Below are positions 44,758 to 54,804 of a stretch of DNA of 64,000 nucleotides, piece after piece. The DNA is from UBA2821 sp902763335. Lineage in GTDB: Bacteria; Bacillota; Clostridia; Lachnospirales; Lachnospiraceae. Below the pieces are notes generated by a model. It saw only the letters and a list, made by a program, of their open reading frames with translations, was not told the DNA's origin and did not search any database. Every line of letters begins with the position of its first letter. The stretch's first letter is position 1. Location of the stretch: the NCBI GenBank assembly GCA_052066835.1, contig JBQHRJ010000011.1; one strand, 5' to 3'. The position numbers and the translations under genes were made by a program.

Positions 44758-45441
44758 TCATGCTTTCCCCATTGACGAACTCTCCCTGAATTCACCAAGT
44801 TGTCCATTATCCATTACCGCATAATAATCGGTCTGTTTTCTAATCTCATCCGTATTGTGCGTAGTCATAAGAACCGTACACATTTCATCACGTATAAGCG
44901 TTCTTAAGATATCAAAGAAATCAATCCGAAATACAGGATCCATACCTGCCGTAGCCTCATCCATCAGATACAGTCTGCTTCCATGTGAAAATGCAAATGC
45001 AAGCTGAAACTTTACCTTCTCCCCTCGCGACATTTTCTTGTATGTCATTCCTTCCTGCATATTCATTTTCTTCATAATAGTCTCAAATCTGTCCATATCA
45101 AAGTTTTTGTAAAGCATCTTTAACATATTTACATTCTGTATGCATGTGCGGTCCTCAAAAAACACATTATCTTCAGAAACCACTCCTATATGCTCCATCA
45201 GCTCACTGTGCCTTCCCCTTATATCCGTCCCTTCAAAATAAATATTCCCCTTATATCTTGCATATTCATCTATAATGTATCTCATAAGTGTGGTTTTGCC
45301 TGCACCGTTTTCTCCGGTTATGCAGTATATGTACCCCGGTTCCATTCTGAAATTTACATTTTTCAGCCTAAATTTTCTATTCTTTCCATTGACACCCTCA
45401 AATGCCAACACCGAATCTTTTATTTCTGTCATACCTGTCAT
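44758..45441 (-). CDS. ABC transporter ATP-binding protein (second of operon)
   Basis: 227 residues. Walker A CITGENGAGKTTLMRYI, signature KKMSRGEKVKFQLAFAFS, Walker B LYLMDEATAGMDPVF and H-loop MTTHNTDEI. The MSRGE signature is typical of YtrB/YhcG-type exporters regulated by GntR/YtrA proteins. I prefer ATG 45441, 6 bases after GGAG; ATG 45453 overlaps it. Probably pairs with the 167-residue membrane protein downstream. Confidence 0.85.
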   Translation of the reverse strand: MTGMTEIKDSVLAFEGVNGKNRKFRLKNVNFRMEPGYIYCITGENGAGKTTLMRYIIDEYARYKGNIYFEGTDIRGRHSELMEHIGVVSEDNVFFEDRTCIQNVNMLKMLYKNFDMDRFETIMKKMNMQEGMTYKKMSRGEKVKFQLAFAFSHGSRLYLMDEATAGMDPVFRIDFFDILRTLIRDEMCTVLMTTHNTDEIRKQTDYYAVMDNGQLGEFRESSSMGKA

Positions 45442-45474
45442 ACTATTCTCCATTCCGCCATTCCGCAGACTTTT

Positions 45475-45840
45475 TTAATACAACGCTCTCAGCATTTCTA
45501 CCAGCTCGTCACAATCTACTTCTGCCTGTTTCGCCTCATCTATTATTTCACACAGTCTTTTCTCAAGCATCATCAACTGTTTTTCCTTAAGATAATCTGT
45601 ATTGTACTCACAGACATAAAATCCTTTTCCTGCAACTGACCTGATTAAACCTTCCTTTTCAAGCTCCTCATATGCCCTCTTTGTCGTAATCACACTTACT
45701 GACAAATCCGCTGCAAGCGCCCTGATAGACGGAAGTGCCTCTCCGGTCTTTAACTGTCCGGTCACAATTGCGTTTTTCATCTGATTAACTATCTGCTCAT
45801 ATATGGCAAGTGTACCCTGTGGTAAAATATTTATCTTCAT
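45475..45840 (-). CDS. GntR family regulator, YtrA subfamily
   Basis: 121 residues: winged helix of GntR type (TLAIYEQIVNQMKNAIVTGQL, GEALPSIRALAADLSVSVITTKRAYEELEKEGLI) and a short C-terminal dimerisation helix, as in YtrA. Its ATG overlaps the upstream permease stop by 4 bases. It is in the middle of a five-gene ABC operon and probably represses it through the palindrome at 47578-47613. Confidence 0.92.
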   Translation of the reverse strand: MKINILPQGTLAIYEQIVNQMKNAIVTGQLKTGEALPSIRALAADLSVSVITTKRAYEELEKEGLIRSVAGKGFYVCEYNTDYLKEKQLMMLEKRLCEIIDEAKQAEVDCDELVEMLRALY

Positions 45841-46517
45841 TGTCTCACCCCATTCGTCTCATAATCCACTGCCTCATTTAACTTCCTTTTGATATGTTTA
45901 CTGAATCCTACCATAAGCGGCAGTGTAATAAATATAAGCACACATATAAGTATTATCTGCATCCACATATCGCTGTTCTTACTGTCTGCCAGCACTTCAA
46001 TAGCTGCCATATTACTTAAAACTGTTGTCAGCACAAGGAACAGTATATAACAATATCCCTTTTCCGTTTTATTATTTATAGGAACTATCATGCTGATTAC
46101 CACGTTATTTAACAGTATCACAGGATACATCAAAGGTTTAAAGCTGCTAAACGGCATCATTATGACAGTACCGAATGTAAACAGAATAATATGTGCTGCA
46201 CATCTGAAGAAATATGTATTCCATATATATTTTTTTCTTTCTTCGTGATTCATCGGGCACAGATAAAATATTTTCTCATGCTGCAATGGATGCTGTATCA
46301 TGGAAAAATATACCAGTGTACCGGATATAAGCATCACAAGTCCCATAAGTGCTTCTCTCCTATTAATCTGTGTATTCAGTACATCCATTACATTAAACAT
46401 ATACATAACCCACATATATACAATTAAAAATGTCGAAGATTCATTTAATCTCATCTTGGAAAATCTTCCCACAGTCCAGTTTTCAAAATACTCCTTAACT
46501 ATATCTTTCATGTTCAT
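45837..46517 (-). CDS. ABC-2-like membrane protein
   Basis: 226 residues with six likely membrane helices (from about 25 to 215). Short N-terminal cytosolic segment (MNMKDIVKEYFENWTVGRF). No conserved motif beyond hydrophobicity. It overlaps the ABC ATPase upstream by 23 bases, so it is the likely permease of that ATPase. ATG 46517 follows GGGAGGG. Confidence 0.7.
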   Translation of the reverse strand: MNMKDIVKEYFENWTVGRFSKMRLNESSTFLIVYMWVMYMFNVMDVLNTQINRREALMGLVMLISGTLVYFSMIQHPLQHEKIFYLCPMNHEERKKYIWNTYFFRCAAHIILFTFGTVIMMPFSSFKPLMYPVILLNNVVISMIVPINNKTEKGYCYILFLVLTTVLSNMAAIEVLADSKNSDMWMQIILICVLIFITLPLMVGFSKHIKRKLNEAVDYETNGVRQ

Positions 46518-47364
46518 TTTTTCCCTCCCTTTTACTGTAATAATACATAAATTCTTCAACACTCGGATATGTCACTTCAAGCGATTCATCGTAAGTTCTG
46601 CCTTTTCTGTGTCTTACCAGTGCCTTTGCCCCATATTTTTTCTCTTCAATATGAATCAATCTGCTCTTATCTGTGAGTTTTATCTTATATGACTCACCTG
46701 AGAGAATCCTGTAGCTTTCCCTGAAATTCTCCATATTCCCACTGTAATGTATCTTTCCGTTTTCCATATACACAAGATAATCTGCCATCCTGTCCAAATC
46801 GTCCGTAAGATGCGTCGCTATAACTACACTCTTCTCTCCATCTGACACAAACTGCTGTATAATACTCCAGAAATTGTCCCTAAACTCCGGATCAAAATTT
46901 GCAGTAGGTTCATCAAGAATAAGGAGTTTGGGATTGCATGCAATGGCAAATGCAAACTGACATTTTAACTTCTGACCTCTTGACAACTTTTTTAATCTTA
47001 CCTTCCTATTCACTTCAAAATTCTTAAGATACTTAAAATACATCTCTTCATCAAATCCGGAATAGTACTTTCCATAAAGTCTTCCATTGGATTCAGCATT
47101 CATGGCATTGTCAAAAATATCCTCCGCAAGAACAACTCCTGTCATATTATGAATCTCTTTTTCATTATCTTCATATGTCATTCCGTCAATCTCAATATCA
47201 CCCTCATCTGCCGTGTACAATCCCATAAGCAGGTGTAAAAGCGTTGTCTTTCCAGCACCGTTTTCTCCCACCAGCCCGTATATATATCCCGGTGGCAATT
47301 CCAGAGATATATCTTTTAATTTAAATTTTCCCAAATTCTTTGAAACGTTTGATATCTTTATCAT
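46495..47364 (-). CDS. ABC transporter ATP-binding protein (first of operon)
   Basis: 289 residues. Walker A GLVGENGAGKTTLLHLLMG, signature KKLSRGQKLKCQFAFAI, Walker B LLILDEPTANFDPEF, H-loop IATHLTDDLDR, and a C-terminal extension of about 80 residues. First gene of the GntR-controlled operon. ATG 47364 follows GCGAGGA; an in-frame TTG at 47382 overlaps that site. Its leader holds family-2 palindromic element copy A and the putative GntR operator. Confidence 0.9.
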   Translation of the reverse strand: MIKISNVSKNLGKFKLKDISLELPPGYIYGLVGENGAGKTTLLHLLMGLYTADEGDIEIDGMTYEDNEKEIHNMTGVVLAEDIFDNAMNAESNGRLYGKYYSGFDEEMYFKYLKNFEVNRKVRLKKLSRGQKLKCQFAFAIACNPKLLILDEPTANFDPEFRDNFWSIIQQFVSDGEKSVVIATHLTDDLDRMADYLVYMENGKIHYSGNMENFRESYRILSGESYKIKLTDKSRLIHIEEKKYGAKALVRHRKGRTYDESLEVTYPSVEEFMYYYSKREGKNEHERYS

Positions 47365-47402
47365 ATAATTCCTCGCTTCCAATTGTTGTCTTTATTTAAG
47401 TC

Positions 47403-47539
47403 TGTGTAAAATCTGCAACTGTAACGTCGACCCGCTTCCGCTATTCTCGGCTGGCAGCGGCACATAAGCATCTAAAATACAGATGCTAAGTGCCGGCCGC
47501 CTCAAAATGTCTTCCTTATACAGTTGCAGATTTTACACA
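47403..47539. repeat. Palindromic element, family 2, copy A
   Basis: 137 bp. Perfect 21-bp outer arms (47403-47423, 47519-47539; starts TGTGTAAAATCTGCAACTG). The core between them is homologous, on the opposite strand, to the core of copy B: shared blocks TGAGGCGGCCGG, ACTTAGCA, TATGT and GCCAGCCGA around an inner hairpin. It lies in the leader of the GntR-ABC operon. Confidence 0.8.
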
Positions 47540-47577
47540 ACGATAAACACAGTCCACTATGTTATGCATGCATCTGA

Positions 47578-47613
47578 ATATATACTGTATATGTTAATAT
47601 ATACAGTATATAT
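47578..47613 (-). promoter_or_regulatory. Putative GntR/YtrA operator
   Basis: Perfect 15-bp inverted repeat ATATATACTGTATAT (47578-47592) and its complement (47599-47613), 6-base spacer. It lies upstream of the operon encoding a YtrA-type regulator, between the two family-2 elements. Confidence 0.65.
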
Positions 47614-47724
47614 TTAGATATGTCAAGCATAAACGTAAAAATGTTATATAAATTCTCATTCACGCATATAATATAACCAGCTTAATAAATGTCTGCAAAA
47701 CTCTGCAATATGTATATACCTACG

Positions 47725-47865
47725 TTGTGCAAATTTATAGGATGCATAAGCGACATTCTGAGGCGGCCGGTACTTAGCAGGTGCATAACATGCAGCTGTT
47801 TATGTACCGTTGCCAGCCGAAGATAGTGCAAACGTGTGAGCGTTGTAGCCTATAAATTTGCACAA
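47725..47865. repeat. Palindromic element, family 2, copy B
   Basis: 141 bp. Perfect 17-bp outer arms (47725-47741, 47849-47865; TTGTGCAAATTTATAGG) unrelated to the arms of copy A. The core 47751-47840 aligns with the reverse complement of copy A's core. Inner hairpin bases differ from copy A with several compensating changes. The right arm is continuous with the open frame of the next plus-strand ORF. Confidence 0.8.
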
Positions 47866-48288
47866 TCTCGTATAAAAACAGCACAGATTTTGCAAAAACT
47901 TATAAGAAAGGCGCTTATATGTCATTTAAAACTTTTATTTTTCCCTATGCTCCTTCTTACGATATTTGAGATATTATTAATGCCGGATAAACTACCCGAA
48001 AATTTTCTTTTATCAAGAACTATCGGTATAGTATCCGGCATGGCATTTATCGTTATTTCATTTTATACTATTTTGGGCGTTATCGGCAAATCCTATGACT
48101 CTATAAATATAGCCCTGTATTTTGCCGGCGTACTCTATGCCCTGACTGTCGAAAATAAATTATACCGTAAAGACTCTAAGAAGCTCTCACTGATTTCGGC
48201 TGTCATACTGTTTATTATTGCTATTACTTTCTTTATGTTTACTTATTCATCTCCTGCTATCGGACTGTTCAAAAACCCGTTATCCTGA
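47836..48288 (+). CDS. Small membrane protein, probably 5'-truncated
   Basis: Open frame of up to 150 codons with three to four membrane helices (LLFFPMLLLTIFEILLM, IGIVSGMAFIVISFYTILGVIG, ALYFAGVLYALTV, LISAVILFIIAITFFMF). The only long start is a GTG inside palindromic element copy B, without a ribosome-binding site. The first reliable ATG (47949) gives about 112 residues and starts within a helix. I do not recognise the family. It may have lost its 5' end when the element arrived (inference). Confidence 0.4.
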   Translation: MSVVAYKFAQSRIKTAQILQKLIRKALICHLKLLFFPMLLLTIFEILLMPDKLPENFLLSRTIGIVSGMAFIVISFYTILGVIGKSYDSINIALYFAGVLYALTVENKLYRKDSKKLSLISAVILFIIAITFFMFTYSSPAIGLFKNPLS

Positions 48289-48292
48289 TATA

Positions 48293-49552
48293 TCATTGCA
48301 CTATATCCCGACTTTTTCTTACTCTGATACATTGCCTTGTCCGCTTCACGATATAACTGATCAAAGGATATCTCCTCGTCCTTATAGCAAAATGACGCTC
48401 CAAGACTGACATAAATCTTGTTTTCTCCAAGTTCAGACCTCTTATTTTTGCAAATTCATCTCCGACTGCATGTCCGTGTGTATCATTTATACTCTTAAAT
48501 TTATCGCAATCAAGTATACAGAAAATTCCTGCAATGTGCTTCTTTAACAAATCCGTAATCTTTCTTTCACCGCATCCCCTATTGCTGATTCCGGTCATTG
48601 AATCAGTTTCAGACAGATACAACAGTCTGTTTTCACGACGTTTTTCTTCATCTATAACCTCCACACAATAGAGTACATGCCACAGATTTCCATCTTCGTC
48701 ATAATCTGCCTTTATAAATCTCTCCCTGCACCATCCCGAAACATTTCCAAGATATTCGTGAGCAATGGTACTTTTATTTCCCATTCTCTCTTCTAATGTA
48801 GACAAATCAACAAATTTAAGAACACTATCGAGATATCTCTCTGTACACAGTCTCTTCATAACATTTTTAATCTGTCTCGTAAAATTGCAAACATCCGTAC
48901 TATCCCTGCTTCCGTCTATAAGTTTCGTACTCCTTATAGTCTGATATGTACCTGTTTTCATATCAATCAGGTGCATTGACAAATATATTTCCGCCAGTGT
49001 AGCATAACTGTCTATTCTTGCTTCATCGCTTGACTTTTGAAATGAATTTCTTATATTTAACAATGATATAAGTATGGTTCCTATCATATCAAGAAAAACA
49101 GATATTTCCCCATAGTCATCTCCAGGCGGATTATCAACACCAAAAAATCCTCTTATATTTCCCTTATGACGTATCGGGCATACTACCAGATTCTTCACAT
49201 TCTGTACACTCAATATATCATAAGTGAGTCTGTGTGTGTCATACAATTCATCCACACTTGAAACAATGACACTCTCTCCTTTATCAAATGCCTCATACCA
49301 CCAGCCTATTATATCCATATCAACATTCTGAAGTCTGTCAATCTGTGGAACTATTCCGTCATTGCACCACTCGTATGTGTTATCTGTCATGTGATTATCA
49401 ATATTATCTTCAAATATATATATTCTGTCTGAATCGATATGCTTACCAAAAAATCTGATAAACTCCATTATCTGTTCATCCGGCGTATCATAATTTATAG
49501 CTGATTTTAATGCCTCACTTATTATTAATTCGTATTTAAAAATTCTCTCCAT
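48293..49552 (-). pseudogene. GAF-GGDEF signalling protein, broken
   Basis: GAF-like N-terminal domain (about 10-165) is followed by a middle PAS/GAF-like region and the first part of a GGDEF domain (YLSETDSMTGISNRG, FCILDCDKFKSINDTHGHAVGDE). After GDEFAKI the frame is lost. The proper end of a GGDEF domain (ELGENKIYVSLGASFCY, READKAMYQSKKKSGY) continues in a different frame, to a stop at 48243. About 90 residues including the GGDEF active-site motif are missing. It could not make cyclic di-GMP. Confidence 0.75.
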
Positions 49553-49636
49553 TTGTACACCCGCTTTTTATAAGTTTTCTTATGTAACTATTACAAATTT
49601 TAATACAATTCTTAAATACTGTCTATTGTAAGATAC

Positions 49637-49675
49637 AAAAGAGCTTAAGCCTTAAATCTTCGGCTTAAGCTCTTT
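49637..49675 (-). terminator. Terminator after surface-protein gene
   Basis: GAGCTTAAGCC (49641-49651) pairs with GGCTTAAGCTC (49662-49672) around a 10-base loop; TTTTGTATCTT follows on the minus strand. It lies downstream of the stop at 49706. Confidence 0.75.
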
Positions 49676-49705
49676 CATCATTAAACTTATTTTGATCTGC
49701 TTCTA

Positions 49706-52700
49706 TTATATTATATCAGGCTCAATCTGCTTATGATACAATGCCACATAAAGATCAACCCCATATTTTTCAATCGATATATGAAGGAATCCGTCTGCAT
49801 CATTCACTTCTGTTGCCAATACGGCTTCATTATATACTTCTGAAGTTTTACCTGCATATTCATAATCACATTCATAATCGTCATCATCACCTATTTCTAT
49901 AGTGTAATTATTTGCAGCAAATGCTTCATCCAATGTCGCATAGGTGTCTTCCACATCCATATATCCGTTCTTATAACTGCAAACTTCATTATAATCTTCA
50001 TCATATCGTGTAACGCTGGTGTTAAGTTCTCTCTCAGGAGATTTACCCATAGCCCTGACATATACATAATCTAATTCACATTTAAATTTGACTTTAGTAT
50101 ATACAGCATTTTCATCAAACCATATAATTGCGTCATAATCATCTGATGCATAACTGTTAAACAGTTCTTCACCCTTATAACTTATCTTAAAATCAGATGA
50201 TTTTGTTTCATCTGAATACTCTACAGTAAACTTATTTCCCGCTTCAATAAATTTCCTTAAGGAAGCATAGGAAGATTCTATATACAACACATTGTCGTAA
50301 TAATTACTGTAAAAATTTTCATCATCTTCACATGTGGCGTCTATGCCGTATATTTCTATTCCTTCAAAATCCACTCTTACGACATACTTATTACCATTAT
50401 TTTCAAAGTATATTATTCCTGAACAAGAACCGTAATCATATGATTCAGCATATTTTCTGTATTCATCATCTCCGGGATAATAAATCTTGTAATCCGTAAT
50501 AATCTGACCGTCTTTGAGCGTTATTCTGAATCCATTTCCTGCTTTAATATATGATTCAAGTGACAAATACTTTCTCTCACCCATATTAAAGTAACCATCA
50601 TCATTAAAATAATCTTCTGAATTATCATCAGTACACTCTATCTTCTCTATATCTGTTTCATTTGAATTTGATATTTTGTATTCTGAATCATCATTATATA
50701 TGGTCTCCTTTGCCGGCTTATTTACAGGAATAATCTCGTTCTTGACTGAATCGTATCTGCAAACATACCAGTACTCTTCTTCACAATCTGTAGGAGGTAC
50801 AAAACTGTCAACAAGATTTGAACCCATATATACATCTACTCTGACCTGGGATGTTCCAATCTGTCCATCATATGAAAATCTGTGAACATAATAATCATAT
50901 ATTCCATCTTCTTTTTCAATGATGGTTGTAGTCTCCGGACCATTATATAATGTATGGTCAACATCAAGCATAGTTTTTGTTATTCCATTATATCTGTAAT
51001 ACTTAGAATTAAAAAACACCTTGAATACTTCATTTCCTTTTCCTGTAGGTCCGAAAAGCCATGCGTCAAGATCAGATGCAACGCCTTCACCCTCTGATCC
51101 CCATGTGAGTACAAATCTCACCTCATCAGGATCAATTTCTTCTGTTATGGCTGTACCCTTATTTACTGTATCTCCATTATTTACGCATACATTAAATAAT
51201 GTTGATATAAATTTCTTTGCAGCAGTTATCCTATTATCGACAACCCTTATGGTATAATTTCCTGATGCTATATTATCAAAGCTATAATATCCTTCATAAT
51301 CTGTAGTTGTCTCAGCAATTGCACTTGATATTTTATTATTTTTATGCTTTACAAGCTGTACAGTTATTCCCTCAACAGGCTCCTTGTTTGCACTGTTAAG
51401 AATATTTCCATTAATACATGATATACTGTCATCAGATGTTACAGGCACAATCTGTGCATCTTCATTCTTAAACACTTCTCCATATCTTGTACTTATAACA
51501 ATCATCTGGATAAAATCTTTATATCCATCGGCTTTAATCATAAGTACATAACTTCCCTCCATAACATTCTCAACACTGTAAGTTCCATCCGTCACATCAA
51601 ATGTTAAAACATTTTCTGAAAGGTCTGCCTCCTCTATATTCATACCATCTGTGTAAGCAGCAAGATAAGCTTTTCCTGATACAGCATCTTTAGTTGCTGA
51701 ATTTTCTATCTTACCTGTAAATGTCATCTTTTCAAGGTACTGTTCGTCAAGCTTGTCTGTCTCTTTCATTACATCCTCACCTGTAGAATTTACATGTACC
51801 TTTACAGATTCAGTCCCCTGCATTTCAGGTATCTTATCTTCAGTCTCGACTGTTATGACCGTATCCTCTGCACCGGCTCTGAGTATGAGAGTAATCTTTG
51901 AATCTGGTTTAACGTTAAGAGGTTTTGTTGTAATAATCTTACTTCCATCACCTGTCACTGTAGTATCAATGTTTGTTGTCCCCTCGCTTGTACCTGAAAT
52001 GTTTACAGTTGCAGAACCTGATACATTCAATGAAGATAATGTTCCGTTTTCTTTTATTGATACGTCCTTTGCAGTATCGGTAACATTTACCGTTGCGCTT
52101 GCATTTTCATCTATAATAACAGATGCTTTTTCTGCAGAAACGATTATAATGTTTCCTGTAGTTTTTTCTGTATATGTACCGTCACTGTTATTCTCTATTG
52201 ATACTGACCTGAATTTTGCGTTATTTATTGTATTTGCATTTGGTGCGTCAATAACAAGCCCCACATTCGTATTTGAAATACTGCCAGGTATTGTAATGTC
52301 GGTCTTATCATCTGTTTTTAGTACTACATTTCCCTGATTCAATTCGCTCATCAATTCTGTAAGCTCATCCAGATTTGAAGCATATACTGTATCCTGCACT
52401 GTAACTGTACACTGTGCTGTGAGATTATTGGATGTAGTAGCTGTTATTACTGCTGTTCCTGCTGACACGGCAGTTACATTTCCCATGTCTACCGTTGCAA
52501 CAGCCTCATTTGATGATGACCATGTTATGCTTGTGTCAGTAGTATTAGCCGGTTCTATTGTGGCAGTAAGTTTAATTGTTTTACCGATAAACACATCCTG
52601 TGTATCTGCATCAAGTTTTATATCAGTAGCCTGTACTACAGGTTTTTTAACTGTAATCACCTTTGTGGCTTTCTTACCTGATCCGTCTACTGCCGTAGCC

Positions 52701-52906
52701 GTGATAGTAACGCTTCCTTCTTTGACGCCCTTTACGACACCCTTTGAGCTTACTGTAGCTACAGTAGTATCACTACTTGAATATACTACCTTTTTGTTTG
52801 ACGCGCTGCTTGGTGTAACCTTTGCTTTAAGTGTTGTACTTTTTCCAACTTCAAGCGTACTTTTTCCGCTTAATTTCACTTTTGATACCGGAGTAGTCAC
52901 CTTCAC
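49706..52906 (-). pseudogene. Large surface protein with BIG2 and Cna-type repeats, 5' end missing
   Basis: At least 1,066 codons. From the N-terminal side: two BIG2 Ig-like domains (VSKVKLSGKSTLEVGKS; ATDIKLDADTQDVFIGK), a beta-rich region (about 175-390), two Cna-B/carboxypeptidase-regulatory-like domains (about 400-480, 505-590), a domain near VLTWGSEGEGVASDLDAWLFGP (YfaP/DUF2135-like), and three C-terminal repeats of about 80 residues (SLESYIKAGNGFRITLKD; SLRKFIEAGNKFTVEYSD; TLDEAFAANNYTIEIGDD). No signal peptide exists: the open frame continues upstream of GTG 52906 through a partial BIG2 domain to about 52966, then hits a stop beside the patatin gene. So the secretion signal and start are lost. 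Confidence 0.7.
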
Positions 52907-52985
52907 CTTACATGTAGCCTTAATCTTTGTTCCTTTTACGGTTGCCTTTTGTGGAAATTTGCGGTTGCTATTTTTCCTGATATTT

Positions 52986-53831
52986 TTATTTTAAAAATTT
53001 CCTTACTTTATCTAATTTCTTTATCGCCGTATTTCTTCCTATCTCGTATGCAGCTTTCAGATTGTCACGGTTTTTCTCTATCCTGCCTACAGGGAGTGCC
53101 TCATCAGGCCGTATTACAAGCACGTTTCCTTTCTGCTCCTCTGCAGCAATATATTCTAATGTCTCGTTATATTTAATGTGCCTTTCTTCCATTGCCTTTA
53201 CGAACTTTGGATATTTCTTATATTTTAATTTTATCAGAGGAATAATGTTGTTTTTCTTCTTCCTGTAGTCCCCCGGTCTGGTAAGAATCACAACATTTCT
53301 GTCATAACCGATGCTTTCAAAATATTTAAGCGGAATGGAGTCTGCCACTCCACCGTCTAACATTTTCACGCCATCAATTTCGACTATCTCCGACACCAAC
53401 GGCATGGATGCGGAGGCACGAATCCAGTCAAATCCGTGATCGCTGAAATCATCATATCTGTGGTATACTGCCTTACCGCTTTCAATGTCTGTACATACTA
53501 CATAAAATTCCATCGGATTATTTTTATATGTATAGAAATCAAAAATGTCCTTTTTCATCGGAACTTCCCCGTAAGCAAAGTCTGTACTGAATATGTTCCC
53601 TGTTTTTATAAGACTTCCTATGCCACAGTAACGTTTGTCATCACAGTATTTCATATTATATCTGGCTGCTCTTCCAATCTGCTTTGACTTATAGTTACAT
53701 CCGAATGCCGCGCCGGCAGACACTCCTATTGCACCGTCAAATACAATATCATTTTCCATCATTACATCCATCACTCCTGCGGTAAACATTCCACGCATTG
53801 CACCGCCCTCTAATATTAATCCTGTTTTCAT
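52986..53831 (-). CDS. Patatin-like phospholipase
   Basis: 281 residues. Patatin motifs are all present: GLILEGGAMRGMFTAGVMDVM (oxyanion Gly-rich loop), IGVSAGAAFG (GxSxG nucleophile Ser) and MLDGGVADSIPL (catalytic Asp). It matches the YlbK/RssA-like bacterial group that hydrolyses acyl lipids in the cytoplasm. Its ATG overlaps the histidine kinase stop (ATGA), so it is translationally coupled to the signalling operon. Confidence 0.92.
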   Translation of the reverse strand: MKTGLILEGGAMRGMFTAGVMDVMMENDIVFDGAIGVSAGAAFGCNYKSKQIGRAARYNMKYCDDKRYCGIGSLIKTGNIFSTDFAYGEVPMKKDIFDFYTYKNNPMEFYVVCTDIESGKAVYHRYDDFSDHGFDWIRASASMPLVSEIVEIDGVKMLDGGVADSIPLKYFESIGYDRNVVILTRPGDYRKKKNNIIPLIKLKYKKYPKFVKAMEERHIKYNETLEYIAAEEQKGNVLVIRPDEALPVGRIEKNRDNLKAAYEIGRNTAIKKLDKVRKFLK

Positions 53832-54754
53832 CCGTCATTCTCCTTTGCTTCATCACAAATTTTCGCATCCATATGAATCACAAAATAACATTTATCCTCT
53901 ATTTGTGCCGTTAGTCCGACACCCATCCTCTCACACAGCATTTTTGATATTGACAGCCCGAGTCCTGATGAGGTGTGATTTCTATTTACATCCGACTTGT
54001 AAAACTGTTCAAATACCTTATCGATTTCTATTTCAGCCGGATTCTCCACATCATTTTTACAAATGAAATGAACCCTGCCGTTTTTCTGCTCAAGCACCAG
54101 CTCTAAACTGTTTTTGCCATGCCGCATGGCATTTATGAGTATGTTATGTATAATACGGCTGTAAGCCTCATAGTTTCCATACACCCACACAGGTTCCTCT
54201 ATAAATTTTATATCAGGATTGATGTTTTTTGCCTGAATATCATCATAAAATGACAGCACAACCTTTGTCACCAGCTCATTAATATCAAATTTTTCCATCT
54301 CCATTGTATAATTTTCATTCTGAAGCTTTGAATATGTAAATATAGACTCTAATATTGACTCAAGGCTTTTGATTCTTTCATTAATAATTGCCGTATAATG
54401 CTGTCTTTCTTCTTCGTTTTCGCTGTCACACAGCAGTTGAAAATATCCCGATATAGCTGTAAGCGGTGTTCTGATATCATGTGACAGACTGGTAAAATCG
54501 TTTTTTATCTTTTTTGAACTGTTGTCTGCGGATATCTGCAGATTTCTATATTTCTGTATTAAATCATTTAGTCTGTTTACAAATCTGATAATGTTTTTGT
54601 CGTTGAAATTTACTGTAAGCCTGCTGTTTGTCTCTTTTTCATATATAAATTCTATCTGTCCTGTCAGAGATTTAATTTCTTTCCTATATAAATAAAGGCG
54701 CAATAAACATGCACCTGTTATTATCAATAAAATAATAATTACTGCTGTTTTCAT
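53828..54754 (-). CDS. Sensor histidine kinase
   Basis: 308 residues. One N-terminal membrane helix (about 2-20) with almost no extracellular part, then a coiled linker, HisKA with SLSHDIRTPLTAISGYFQLL (phospho-His), and HATPase with NILINAMRHG (N box) and TSSGLGLSISKMLCERMG (G box). Such intramembrane-sensing kinases usually sense through a partner ABC transporter. That fits the ABC genes just upstream in the operon. ATG 54754 follows GGAGGG; longer frames run into palindromic element copy 3. Confidence 0.92.
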   Translation of the reverse strand: MKTAVIIILLIITGACLLRLYLYRKEIKSLTGQIEFIYEKETNSRLTVNFNDKNIIRFVNRLNDLIQKYRNLQISADNSSKKIKNDFTSLSHDIRTPLTAISGYFQLLCDSENEEERQHYTAIINERIKSLESILESIFTYSKLQNENYTMEMEKFDINELVTKVVLSFYDDIQAKNINPDIKFIEEPVWVYGNYEAYSRIIHNILINAMRHGKNSLELVLEQKNGRVHFICKNDVENPAEIEIDKVFEQFYKSDVNRNHTSSGLGLSISKMLCERMGVGLTAQIEDKCYFVIHMDAKICDEAKENDG

Positions 54755-54804
54755 GTGCCCTCCGTATCTTTGATATGTAATATGGGAATGTGATAAAGGA
54801 ATAT

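Noticed and set aside
51753..52337. Long plus-strand open frame (194 codons) opposite the surface-protein gene
   Set aside because: It mirrors the repetitive Thr/Ser/Val-rich minus-strand coding sequence and has no recognisable domain or ribosome-binding site; a codon-bias shadow.
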